Assembly: GCA_047624005.1 (NCBI GenBank)
Contig: JBLHPE010000061.1
Span: 1-14,890, forward strand
DNA: 14,890 nucleotides
Reading direction: 5' to 3'
Origin: Ascidiaceihabitans sp047624005
Lineage (GTDB): Bacteria > Pseudomonadota > Alphaproteobacteria > Rhodobacterales > Rhodobacteraceae
The stretch's first letter is position 1. Each line of letters begins with the position of its first letter. The translations under genes and the position numbers were made by a program. Below, in pieces: positions 1 to 6,951 of this stretch. The notes beneath the pieces were generated by a model that worked only from the letters and a program-made list of their open reading frames with translations, was not told the DNA's origin and did not search any database.

Positions 1-1059
1 CGTGGTGATGGTCATGCAGATTTGACATATGTTATGGCCGCTGCGGAAGAGATCGCACACGCGATGACTGATTATGCCGTTGTCGTAACCAAATCTACAG
101 TCCCTGTTGGCACCAACCGTCAAGTCAAACAAACGATCGCCAAAGCCAACCCAGACGCCCAATTTGATGTGGCATCTAACCCAGAGTTTCTGCGGGAAGG
201 TGCCGCAATTGATGACTTCATGCATCCTGACCGCGTGGTTGTTGGCGTCCAACATGAACGTGCTGCAGAGGTAATGGCAGAAATTTATCGACCACTGTAT
301 CTACGTGATTTTCCGATTATGACGACTGATTTGGAAAGTGCTGAGATGATCAAATATGCTGCAAATGCATTTTTGGCGACCAAAATTACCTTCATCAACG
401 AAATTGCTGCTTTGTGCGAACGCACAGGTGCGGACGTGAAGATGGTTTCAAAAGGTATGGGGATGGATGGGCGCATCGGGAATAAGTTTCTTCATGCGGG
501 TCCGGGATATGGCGGCAGCTGCTTCCCCAAAGACACTCAAGCGTTGGCGCGGATGGGCCAAGATCACGCTATTCCGATGCAGATCACCGAGGCCGTGATC
601 AAAGTGAATGAAGAGATGAAGCGGCGGATGATCGATAAGATTGTCGATCTTTGTGATGGTGGTGTGAATGGCAAGATTATTGCAATTCTTGGTGTGACGT
701 TCAAACCAAACACGGACGATATGCGCGATGCACCTGCTTTGACAATTGTTCCCGCTCTTGTAGGCGCGGGCGCAAAAGTGCGTGTGGTTGACCCGCAAGG
801 CTTTCGTGAAGGTGAAGAATTACTACCCGGTGTGAATTGGGTTGATGATGCCTATAAGGCAGCTCAAAACGCAGATGCTGTTGTGATCTTGACTGAATGG
901 AATGAATTCCGGGCATTAGATCTTAAACGTCTTGCAAAACGCATGGCCACGCCTGTAATGGCGGACCTTCGCAATGTGTATTCCCAAAAAGATGCAAAAC
1001 GCGCAGGCTTTACAGCCTATACGTCGGTTGGACGTCTTGATTACGGTATTGACCGGTAA
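1..1059 (+). CDS. ugd: UDP-glucose 6-dehydrogenase, 5'-truncated by the window edge
   Basis: This cytoplasmic enzyme oxidises UDP-glucose to UDP-glucuronate with two NAD+, supplying precursor for exopolysaccharide, capsule or LPS sugars. The reading frame is open from base 1 (codons for RGDGHADLTYVMAAAEE), so the gene starts upstream; about 352 residues are present and roughly the first 80-90, including most of the NAD-binding Rossmann fold, are missing. Visible family motifs are STVPVGT, SNPEFLREG, the conserved Lys in NAFLATKITFINE (about fragment residue 128), and the catalytic Cys in GPGYGGSCFPKD (fragment residue 174, codon 520-522). The C-terminal UDP-binding domain includes GVTFKPNTDDMRDAP. 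The gene converges on flgD with only one base between the two stop codons. It has no obvious flagellar role and probably marks the left border of the flagellar cluster. Identity is secure; the symbol could equally be ugdH or rkpK depending on the species. Confidence 0.95.
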   Translation, partial: RGDGHADLTYVMAAAEEIAHAMTDYAVVVTKSTVPVGTNRQVKQTIAKANPDAQFDVASNPEFLREGAAIDDFMHPDRVVVGVQHERAAEVMAEIYRPLYLRDFPIMTTDLESAEMIKYAANAFLATKITFINEIAALCERTGADVKMVSKGMGMDGRIGNKFLHAGPGYGGSCFPKDTQALARMGQDHAIPMQITEAVIKVNEEMKRRMIDKIVDLCDGGVNGKIIAILGVTFKPNTDDMRDAPALTIVPALVGAGAKVRVVDPQGFREGEELLPGVNWVDDAYKAAQNADAVVILTEWNEFRALDLKRLAKRMATPVMADLRNVYSQKDAKRAGFTAYTSVGRLDYGIDR

Positions 1060-1060
1060 A

Positions 1061-1726
1061 TTATGATCCTTCGCGCAAAGCAGTGACTGCAGTTGTTGGC
1101 ACTGTTTGACCGCCAGCCAGCACAAGAAGCGTAGTGCCTGTGTCATTTAGGGCTTCGGTAATGCGCGCATAAGTTTCTGCTGACACTGTGCTTAGCAATT
1201 GCCCTTGTCCGCGGGATTCTATTTCCAGTGTGTAGGTGCCTGTTTCAAATGGGGTACCGTCATCCTCAACGCCTGTCCATTAGTAGGGTTCGCTTGAAAA
1301 TGGCAAGGCTTGCCGCTGCACTTGCGCACCTGAGGCGTCAGTGACCACAAGGAACATTTCATCAGCGCCTGTTGGAATACTTGGGGTTACAGCGATGGGT
1401 GAACCGTCAAAAAAGGCCGGTGCGGTTGTGCGTGCCTCCATACCTATCCAATTGGCCATGCCCGCCATGTTGCTTCCGCCCAATTGTTCAGCCAGGTTCG
1501 CAAGTAATTCGTTCGATTGCACCTGTTGTTCAACCATCGAAAATTGCGCCAATTGTGCGGCATATGCCGAAGAATCAATTGGCTCAAGTGGGTCCTGATA
1601 TTTTGCCTGTGCCGTCAACATTTGTAGAAATGTTTCGAAGTCTGACGATAGGACCGCGCTATTTTCACTGGAAGGTAAGGTCAGAGCTGCGGAGGTTTGC
1701 GGTATGTTTAATGTGTTGATTTCCAT
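1061..1726 (-). pseudogene. flgD: FlgD hook-cap scaffold with an in-frame stop codon
   Basis: FlgD caps the growing hook and lets FlgE subunits polymerise; it is exported and discarded when the hook is complete. The intact part (1280-1726, 148 residues) has the family signature: FLQMLTAQAKYQDPLEPID, AAQLAQFSMVEQQVQ, and the start of the C-terminal domain with WIGMEARTTAP. The frame is then broken by TAA at 1280-1282 just after FSSEPY. Reading on in the same frame gives 72 more codons, beginning WTGVEDDGTPFETGTYT and ending TALREGS, with a natural TAA at 1061-1063. The downstream piece has the expected FlgD C-terminal pattern (W-x-G...G-x-Y). The total of 221 residues plus stop fits the usual family length. 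The start at 1726 has an AGGA site overlapping the fliK stop 8 bases away, so it is translationally coupled to fliK. The lesion needs one base change (for example CAA to TAA). It may be a real nonsense mutation or a sequencing error. Confidence 0.88.
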
Positions 1727-1734
1727 TGGATTTC

Positions 1735-3132
1735 CTAAATTCGGATGTCGATTCCTGGAGTTATTTTGGGATCACGGTGTGATGGATCAGTGGATATGGG
1801 TGTCGCGACGGTTTGGGTGGGCAATTCGATATTATTTGCGGCAGAATCTGTATGATCAGGTGGGTTTTGGTTTGTGAAGTTTCCGTTTTGATCGAAAGAG
1901 AAAGTTATGTTTTCGTGGCCAAGTTCGGAAAATGCCTGCTCTAGATCATTGAGATTTCGTCTTATCATCTCAATTGTCTCTGCCCGCTCTGCCATGATGT
2001 TTATGACAAGCCCATTTTCGGCAGGTGTCAGGCTTAACTTTAAACGCCCAAGCTCTGCCGGATTTAGTGAAACCTCAATTACTTTTTCTGCTGTTATGCG
2101 AGCATGGATGGCGTCGTTTATTTGTCGTGTGACAGGCGCAGAAAAATCAGATCGATTTACAGTGGTTGGTTGGGTTATCTGTGTTGTTGGCTTTGACTCA
2201 AAGATTGTATCGAGGCGCAGTTCGGAAAAGTCTTTTACGCCGTCCATTCCAATTATCAGATCGAGCTTCGCAGTATTGGAATAGGCGGCGTGTAGTATTG
2301 TGGGCCCTGTATGTTGGACAGGTTTGGGCTTCATTGAATTTGTGCGCGGATCCCAGATGTTGCTATCTGAAGTCCTTGATGTTGGTTCGGTGCCGGTTGG
2401 TGGAACAAAAACGCGGCTAGCGGTTTCTGCCGGCGTAAACTGGTTGGTTACAGTCTTTGTTCGAAGGGTCGCAATTATGGAAGCCTGCGGATTGATAGCT
2501 CCCTGAACGCGTGGGACCTCGCCTTGTTTAATCCTTTGTTGTGATAAGATAGAAAGTTCGATTGGACTGCGGACAGCATGAATGTCCTGCGGTGTCTTAA
2601 CTTGCCCTTGAGCCTCAGTTGAAAGTGTACTCGACATAAGGTTTTCAGGAAATTGAGTAGCGATAGCGCCTGCATCTAAACCTTTGGAGGCTGGCAAATA
2701 TTGTGGGGCGATGGCCTGAGATTCGACCGTTTGTTGGTTGGCACGCGAATCTAAGTTTAAAGTGGTCGATTGTGTTTCGAGATATGGTTGATCAGCATCT
2801 CGCCCAGTTGTTAAGAACGGTAGTGGTACGATATTGTGATCGCTTACATCCCGACCAATTGGTAAGTCGCCGTCTGCGACCTTGTCATGATCCCTGACCG
2901 CAATGGCATCAATAATCTCAGCATCATATTCGCCTTTTGCGGGTTTTTGAGTCAGCGCAAGTGTTGAGTTTTTGGTCATCGTTGACGTCTGTTTATCAGC
3001 CAATTGATGAATGACATCTGCAAATGGAGTTGGCCCAACGTTAGCTTGCTTGTCGTGCTGCATAGCTGATCTTGATGAAGGTGAAACTGATTGTTCCGCA
3101 CCTCTAATTAGTGGAAATAATTGGTTTTGCAT
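1735..3132 (-). CDS. fliK: Flagellar hook-length control protein FliK
   Basis: FliK is the secreted ruler that measures the hook and, through FlhB, switches the export apparatus from hook to filament substrates. The 465-residue product has a long, polar, low-complexity N-terminal part rich in Thr, Gln, Ser and Pro, typical of the poorly conserved ruler region. A C-terminal Flg_hook domain lies at about residues 333-419, recognisable from VEVSLNPAELGRLKLSL, the hydrophobic strand GLVINIMAE and the helix ETIEMIRRNLNDLEQAF. A polar tail of about 45 residues follows. The ATG at 3132 is preceded by GGAG at a 7-base spacing. The gene is first of a two-gene - strand unit with flgD and is divergent from flgJ across about 110 bases. 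The N-terminal half gives no recognisable homology by eye, so the assignment rests on the C-terminal domain and on context. Confidence 0.88.
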   Translation of the reverse strand: MQNQLFPLIRGAEQSVSPSSRSAMQHDKQANVGPTPFADVIHQLADKQTSTMTKNSTLALTQKPAKGEYDAEIIDAIAVRDHDKVADGDLPIGRDVSDHNIVPLPFLTTGRDADQPYLETQSTTLNLDSRANQQTVESQAIAPQYLPASKGLDAGAIATQFPENLMSSTLSTEAQGQVKTPQDIHAVRSPIELSILSQQRIKQGEVPRVQGAINPQASIIATLRTKTVTNQFTPAETASRVFVPPTGTEPTSRTSDSNIWDPRTNSMKPKPVQHTGPTILHAAYSNTAKLDLIIGMDGVKDFSELRLDTIFESKPTTQITQPTTVNRSDFSAPVTRQINDAIHARITAEKVIEVSLNPAELGRLKLSLTPAENGLVINIMAERAETIEMIRRNLNDLEQAFSELGHENITFSFDQNGNFTNQNPPDHTDSAANNIELPTQTVATPISTDPSHRDPKITPGIDIRI

Positions 3133-3184
3133 TGGCGTGCTCCGGGATTTTTTCCGCGTTCGTCTGTAATATGCCGCTGCATAG

Positions 3185-3199
3185 TTACCAGTTCTTTAC
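3185..3199. promoter_or_regulatory. Possible CtrA-type site between fliK and flgJ
   Basis: The sequence TTAC-N7-TTAC occurs in the divergent spacer between fliK (-) and flgJ (+). It matches the spacing of the alphaproteobacterial CtrA site TTAA-N7-TTAA with one mismatch per half-site. CtrA is known to control flagellar genes in roseobacters. Short motifs like this arise by chance, so this is only a candidate. Confidence 0.25.
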
Positions 3200-3249
3200 T
3201 CATCGCGGATTACGATCTGCGAAATAGTTAGAATTGAATGGAGTATTCT

Positions 3250-3534
3250 GTGAACCCTATTCCACCCACTGCTGCGGCGCCCTTTCAGGCACCCACACGC
3301 GATGCAGCGCTGCTTGACGCGGCGAAGAAACTGGAGGCCACGTTTCTTGCAGAAATGCTAAAGGCAGCAGGGTTTGGACAGGCCCGCGAAAGTATGGGAG
3401 GGGGCGAAGGCGAGGACCAATTTGCGTCTTTTCTTGTGCAAGAGCAGGCGACTGCAATGGTCGAAGCTGGCGGGATTGGCCTGGCGGAAAACCTATTTAG
3501 ATCGTTGAAGGAGCGTGGCGGCAATGACCAATAA
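3250..3534 (+). CDS. flgJ: FlgJ-type rod-binding protein (no muramidase domain)
   Basis: This small periplasmic protein matches the rod-binding domain of FlgJ (PF10135 type), which in enterobacteria caps and assembles the flagellar rod. The visible signature is KKLEATFLAEMLKAAG, then a Gly-rich GGGEGEDQF and FLVQEQATAMVEAGGIGLAE followed by NLFRSL. At about 94 residues it is only the N-terminal domain of the enterobacterial two-domain protein. The separate peptidoglycan hydrolase domain is absent, which is normal in alphaproteobacteria. The start is ambiguous: an ATG at 3238 has no clear ribosome site, while the GTG at 3250 has GGAG six bases upstream, so I prefer 3250 (the longer version adds four residues). 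The 3' end overlaps the next gene by 11 bases, implying coupled translation with the FlgN-like chaperone. It is divergent from fliK. Confidence 0.82.
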   Translation: MNPIPPTAAAPFQAPTRDAALLDAAKKLEATFLAEMLKAAGFGQARESMGGGEGEDQFASFLVQEQATAMVEAGGIGLAENLFRSLKERGGNDQ

Positions 3535-3880
3535 TATACAAGACACAGTCGATTCATTGAACGATTTGTTGGATGAGGAGCGTGTGGCACTGTTAGATGG
3601 GAACTTAGATTTGATCGGACGCATGCTGAAACGAAAAGAAACGTTGATCGACTCCCTGAATGATTTAGCCAAGCCCGATACTAAAGTAATTTCTGACATA
3701 AATACTAAGGTCGTTCGCAATCAATTGTTGTTGGAGTCGGCACTTGAAGGCATCAAAAGTGTTACGGATCGTTTGACATCTATGCGTCAGGTTAAAAACT
3801 CACTTGATACGTATGACGCGCGTGGGCGGCGCAACAAAATTGATATGCTTTCAAAAGGGGTGGTTGAGAAACGGGCCTAA
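3524..3880 (+). CDS. flgN: FlgN-like flagellar export chaperone
   Basis: This 118-residue, highly charged, all-helical protein starts with a Leu-rich heptad-like stretch (DTVDSLNDLLDEERVALLDG) and continues with KRKETLIDSL, consistent with the FlgN/FliT class of chaperones that escort hook-filament junction proteins FlgK and FlgL to the export gate. FlgN proteins diverge strongly, so recognition rests on length, helical pattern and position after flgJ. The ATG at 3524 lies 11 bases after AAGGAG; an in-frame GTG at 3515 is too close to that site. It overlaps the end of flgJ by 11 bases and probably shares its transcript. FlgK and FlgL, the presumed clients, are not in the window. A plain coiled-coil protein of unknown function cannot be excluded. 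Confidence 0.65.
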   Translation: MTNNIQDTVDSLNDLLDEERVALLDGNLDLIGRMLKRKETLIDSLNDLAKPDTKVISDINTKVVRNQLLLESALEGIKSVTDRLTSMRQVKNSLDTYDARGRRNKIDMLSKGVVEKRA

Positions 3881-3919
3881 TCTGTTTGAATAAAATCAGC
3901 GGCAAAGCGGGGAGCAGAT

Positions 3920-3934
3920 TTAGTAAACCATTAG
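3920..3934. promoter_or_regulatory. Possible CtrA-type site upstream of flagellin
   Basis: The sequence TTAG-N7-TTAG lies about 147 bases before the flagellin start codon, in the spacer after flgN. It shows the 11-base period of the CtrA consensus TTAA-N7-TTAA with one mismatch per half-site. If it is used, the flagellin transcript would have a leader of roughly 100 bases or more. I did not see a convincing sigma-54 (GG-N10-GC) or sigma-28 promoter in this spacer. Confidence 0.25.
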
Positions 3935-3977
3935 CACTTTTCGACGCACAGTTGTCAGGCACTCGATCATGAGTGGC

Positions 3978-3998
3978 GCATCCTTTCTTAGGGGATGC
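3978..3998 (+). other. Hairpin in the flagellin mRNA leader
   Basis: GCATCC (3978-3983) pairs with GGATGC (3993-3998), extended by two possible T-G wobbles to leave a five-base loop. It has no T-run after it, so it is not a terminator. A second short hairpin, CGACA-TCT-TGTCG, follows at 4010-4022. It lies in the long untranslated leader of flagellin. In Caulobacter, FlbT acts on the flagellin mRNA leader; a similar role here is inference. Confidence 0.35.
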
Positions 3999-4080
3999 AT
4001 CGGTCAGAACGACATCTTGTCGGTCCCAAAGAGGACAGGACACAACTTGGCGCAAAGCGTCTATAAAAGGAAAAGTGCAA

Positions 4081-5292
4081 ATGTCGAGCATACTAACAAA
4101 CAACAGCGCAATGGTCGCGCTTCAAACATTGAAATCCATCAACAAAGATCTGTCTATGACACAAAGTGAGATTTCGACTGGCAAGTCGGTTGCATCCGCG
4201 AAAGACAATTCGGCAGTCTGGGCGATTTCAAAGGTTATGGAATCTGACGTCAAAGGGTTTAACGCCATTTCTGACAGCCTGTCTTTGGGCGAAGCATCTG
4301 TATCGGTTGCACGCAATGCATCTGAATCTATTACAGACTTGCTGACTGACATGAAAGGTAAAATCGTTGCTGCACAAGAGGATAACGTTGACCGTGGGAA
4401 AATCAATGATGACGTAAGCGCGCTGAAGGATCAGATCGCTTCTGTTGTCGCAGCTGCGCAATTCAACGGCCTGAATTTGGTCGATGGCAATACGGCATCA
4501 ACAAATGTCCTGTCTTCGCTGGATCGTGACGCCGCTGGTGGGGTTACGGCTTCGTCCATCACTGTGGCGGCACAGAATTTGTCTACAGGTGGGTATACAG
4601 CAAAAGCAGCCTTTACAGGTACAGATGGTGTTGCGGCGGATACAGCTGATTCCTTCGGCTTCTCGCTTGATGGTACAGGCGGTACTGATGACGTCGGTAT
4701 TGTGGTCATTGCTGACCCAACGTATGCCGCTGGCGACAAGATCACGATGATAGTAGACGATAACGAAGTTTCGTACACTGTAACGGCAGATGATGTTGCG
4801 TCCTGGACAACGGAAGATATTGTAGCGATCGGATTAAAAACAGCCATCGAAGCCACCGGTGCGGAAGTGACAGTAGATTATGATAGTGGCACTCCCGGTC
4901 AGTTGGAAATCACCAACACTGGGGCTGGCTCGCTTAGCGTAAGTGGTCAGTTTACGAACGCAAACGCAGGTGGTCTTGGTGCGTTGGCGGCAATTGACGT
5001 ATCTTCTGGTGCCGGTGCAGCAGCAGCTTTGGGAACAATCGAAGCTTTGATCTCTACAGCAATTGATGCATCTGCATCCTTTGGTTCGGTTGAAGGTCGT
5101 ATTCAAACCCAAGGTGAATTTATCTCAGGTCTGACGGATTCTTTGAAGTCTGGCATCGGTTCGATGGTGGATGCAAATATGGAAGAAGTGTCTGCTCGTC
5201 TGCAAGCTTTACAAACGCAACAACAGTTAGGTGTTCAGTCGCTTTCAATCGCGAACCAAGCGCCACAGACATTGCTGTCATTGTTCCGTTAA
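4081..5292 (+). CDS. fliC: Flagellin, the filament protein
   Basis: This is the exported structural subunit of the flagellar filament, 403 residues long. The conserved N-terminal coiled-coil domain covers about residues 1-140 (SSILTNNSAMVALQTLKSIN, ISTGKSVASAKDNSAVWAIS, and AAQFNGLNLVDG). A variable, Gly/Ala/Thr/Asp-rich central part runs to about residue 310 and includes a stretch resembling a flagellin hook-IN motif (QLEITNTGAGSLSVSG). The conserved C-terminal domain contains EGRIQTQGEFI and ends with SIANQAPQTLLSLFR, the usual roseobacter ending. I start at the ATG at 4081 because the protein begins there with the canonical MSSI and because AAGGAAAA lies just upstream; the frame is open further 5' but encodes nothing flagellin-like. 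A strong hairpin terminator follows. flaF and flbT lie directly downstream. Roseobacter flagellins are also labelled flaA. Confidence 0.96.
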   Translation: MSSILTNNSAMVALQTLKSINKDLSMTQSEISTGKSVASAKDNSAVWAISKVMESDVKGFNAISDSLSLGEASVSVARNASESITDLLTDMKGKIVAAQEDNVDRGKINDDVSALKDQIASVVAAAQFNGLNLVDGNTASTNVLSSLDRDAAGGVTASSITVAAQNLSTGGYTAKAAFTGTDGVAADTADSFGFSLDGTGGTDDVGIVVIADPTYAAGDKITMIVDDNEVSYTVTADDVASWTTEDIVAIGLKTAIEATGAEVTVDYDSGTPGQLEITNTGAGSLSVSGQFTNANAGGLGALAAIDVSSGAGAAAALGTIEALISTAIDASASFGSVEGRIQTQGEFISGLTDSLKSGIGSMVDANMEEVSARLQALQTQQQLGVQSLSIANQAPQTLLSLFR

Positions 5293-5301
5293 GAAAAATG
5301 A

Positions 5302-5336
5302 GTTGGAGCGCATTCGTGCGCTCCAACATTCGTTTT
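5302..5336 (+). terminator. Rho-independent terminator after flagellin
   Basis: A perfect 10-base-pair stem (GTTGGAGCGC at 5302-5311 with GCGCTCCAAC at 5318-5327) and a six-base loop (ATTCGT) begin 9 bases after the flagellin stop codon. A T-rich tail (ATTCGTTTTT) follows. It probably ends most flagellin transcripts and protects the 3' end, letting flaF-flbT be expressed at a much lower level by readthrough or a separate promoter. Confidence 0.85.
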
Positions 5337-5370
5337 TGCACAAAATTTTAGTCATTCAGAAAGTTGTAAT

Positions 5371-5748
5371 GTGAACGCACTCTCAACAGCTCAGCGCGGT
5401 TATTTGGCAAGCGCAGCAACGACCCAAACTGATCGAAGGGCGGAGTATGATCTAATCGCCCGATTGACACATCGGTTACGAGCAACGGCGCTGAAAGCAA
5501 AGGAAAGTTATCCGGAGTATGCGCAAGCTTTGTACGACAATCGGAAATTATGGAACACACTTGCAGTGGATGTGGCAGATAAAGACAACGCTTTGCCAAG
5601 TCAGTTAAAGGCGCAAGTATTCTATCTTGCGGAGTTCACTGCACATCACACTACAAAAATATTGAAAGACGGTGCGTCTATCATGCCGTTGTTAGAGGTC
5701 AATATGGCGGTGTTACGTGGTCTGAAAACTGAAGGGATAGTTGAGTGA
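5371..5748 (+). CDS. flaF: FlaF, flagellin synthesis regulator
   Basis: FlaF is a small cytoplasmic alphaproteobacterial protein needed for flagellin production or secretion; in Caulobacter it works in opposition to FlbT. The 125-residue product has the family pattern: an N-terminal MNALSTAQRGYL, a helical EYDLIARLTHRLRAT, the conserved ALYDNRKLWNTLAVDVAD, and AQVFYLAEFTAHHTTKIL followed by LLEVNMAVLRGL. The start is GTG at 5371, since the conserved N terminus begins there; no strong Shine-Dalgarno is visible, which fits low translation. The gene lies 35 bases after the flagellin terminator and overlaps flbT by four bases (GTGA). Confidence 0.92.
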   Translation: MNALSTAQRGYLASAATTQTDRRAEYDLIARLTHRLRATALKAKESYPEYAQALYDNRKLWNTLAVDVADKDNALPSQLKAQVFYLAEFTAHHTTKILKDGASIMPLLEVNMAVLRGLKTEGIVE

Positions 5749-6146
5749 GCGGCTTAATCTTAAAACTGGGTCCGAAAGAACGCATCCTTGTTAACGGTGC
5801 GGTAATCGAAAATGGGGAGCGTCGAAGTAGGTTGGCCATTATGACCCCTGACGCAAATATTTTAAGATTACGTGATGCGATTCATCCCGAGGATGCAAAA
5901 ACACCTGTCAAACGCGCTTGTTATGCGGTGCAGCTGGTTTTATCTGGCGATGCAACAGCGAATGAAACGAAGCACGCCTTATTACGGAATATTGAAGAGT
6001 TGAGCCAGGTTTTTGTTGATATGGACAGCCGACAACTTATCGACACAGCCTCGGGTGCTTTGAGTCGTGGTGATCACTATCACTGTTTAAAATCGTTGCG
6101 GTCATTGCTGCCACGGGAAGAACGCTTGCTCGCGGTTAGGAATTGA
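5745..6146 (+). CDS. flbT: FlbT, post-transcriptional repressor of flagellin
   Basis: FlbT in Caulobacter binds the 5' leader of flagellin mRNA and promotes its decay until the hook is built. This 133-residue protein has the family's conserved start GLILKLGPKERILVNGAVIENG, with RSRLAIMTPDANILRLRDA, and then TPVKRACYAVQLVLSGD, and the tail GDHYHCLKSLRSLLPREE. The GTG start at 5745 overlaps the flaF stop codon as GTGA, so the two are translationally coupled. Its presumed target, the flagellin leader with hairpins, lies about 1.7 kb upstream in the same cluster. The next gene begins one base after its stop. Confidence 0.93.
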   Translation: MSGLILKLGPKERILVNGAVIENGERRSRLAIMTPDANILRLRDAIHPEDAKTPVKRACYAVQLVLSGDATANETKHALLRNIEELSQVFVDMDSRQLIDTASGALSRGDHYHCLKSLRSLLPREERLLAVRN

Positions 6147-6147
6147 T

Positions 6148-6933
6148 GTGTTTCAACCGGTTATCCCCTCAAGTGGTTTGGTTGGTTGGCGGTTCCTTCA
6201 GCGGACCTATGACAGTCAAACCGAGAGCTTCAATCAATCAAACCAGCTACAGCGTGACACTGAGTATTTTCGAGAAAACATAGCGAGTATTACAAATGCA
6301 GAGGATCTTGTTGCGGACCGGCGTTTGTTGATGGTTGCGTTGGGCGCTTTTGGGTTAGGCGATGATCTCGGGAATAAATTTTTTATCAAAAAAATGCTCG
6401 AAGAAGGGACTATTGCTGACGATGCGTTGTCCAATAGATTTACCGACACTCGCTACCGGGACATGGTAAAGGCATTTGGACTTGGACCCGCCGAGGTGAC
6501 GCGCACTGGGATTTCGCTGTTCACGGACGAGATTATTGAGAGCTATCAAACCAAGCAATTCGAAATTTCTATTGGGGACCAAGATCCAAATTTCCGCATT
6601 GCGCTGTATGCACAGAATGAACTTTCGGAAATCGCAGGGGACGATGGGTCCGTAAACCAAAAGTGGTTCACAATAATGGGCCAACCGGCATTGAGGCAGC
6701 TTTTTGAAGGTGCACTGGGGTTGCCAAGTTCGTTTGGTCAAATTGATATCGATAAACAAAGAGAGATTTTCCAAGAACGAGCAGAGTCGATATTCGGATC
6801 AGGTGATCCTGCACAGTTTAAATCCCCCGAGGCGATAGATAAGTTGATCACCCAATATTTGATACGTTCACAAATTGATGCAATTTCGGCTGCATCTCCA
6901 GCATCGATTGCTTTGATCCTGCTGCAATCTTAG
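6148..6933 (+). CDS. DUF1217 family flagellar protein
   Basis: This 261-residue protein matches the DUF1217 family, which occurs in flagellar clusters of Rhodobacterales and Rhizobiales and whose exact role I do not know. Recognisable traits are the N-terminal SSGLVGWRFLQRTYDSQ, the repeated helical modules LLMVALGAFGLGDDLGNKFFIKKML and YRDMVKAFG, and FTDTRYRDM. It looks like a soluble, mostly alpha-helical protein with no signal peptide or membrane segment; the overall look (FLQRTY...Q... near the start) would fit an exported or axial protein but this is not shown. The start is GTG at 6148, one base after the flbT stop. It ends 18 bases before the convergent fliI stop. Co-operonic position with flaF and flbT suggests a role in filament or hook assembly. 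Confidence 0.82.
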   Translation: MFQPVIPSSGLVGWRFLQRTYDSQTESFNQSNQLQRDTEYFRENIASITNAEDLVADRRLLMVALGAFGLGDDLGNKFFIKKMLEEGTIADDALSNRFTDTRYRDMVKAFGLGPAEVTRTGISLFTDEIIESYQTKQFEISIGDQDPNFRIALYAQNELSEIAGDDGSVNQKWFTIMGQPALRQLFEGALGLPSSFGQIDIDKQREIFQERAESIFGSGDPAQFKSPEAIDKLITQYLIRSQIDAISAASPASIALILLQS

Positions 6934-6951
6934 GTTTTTGACCTGCATGGG

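Noticed and set aside
1280..1282. Programmed stop-codon readthrough or recoding in flgD
   Set aside because: The codon is TAA, the least read-through stop, no stimulatory structure is evident, and FlgD is not known to be made as a two-part protein. A mutation or a sequencing error is simpler.
3973..4080. Flagellin with a 36-residue N-terminal extension
   Set aside because: The frame is open upstream by chance, but flagellins begin with MSSI-type sequence at 4081, the upstream residues do not look like flagellin, and a good ribosome site precedes 4081.
3881..4080. Sigma-54 or sigma-28 promoter for flagellin
   Set aside because: I looked for GG-N10-GC and for TAAA-N15-GCCGATAA patterns and found no acceptable match on the + strand.
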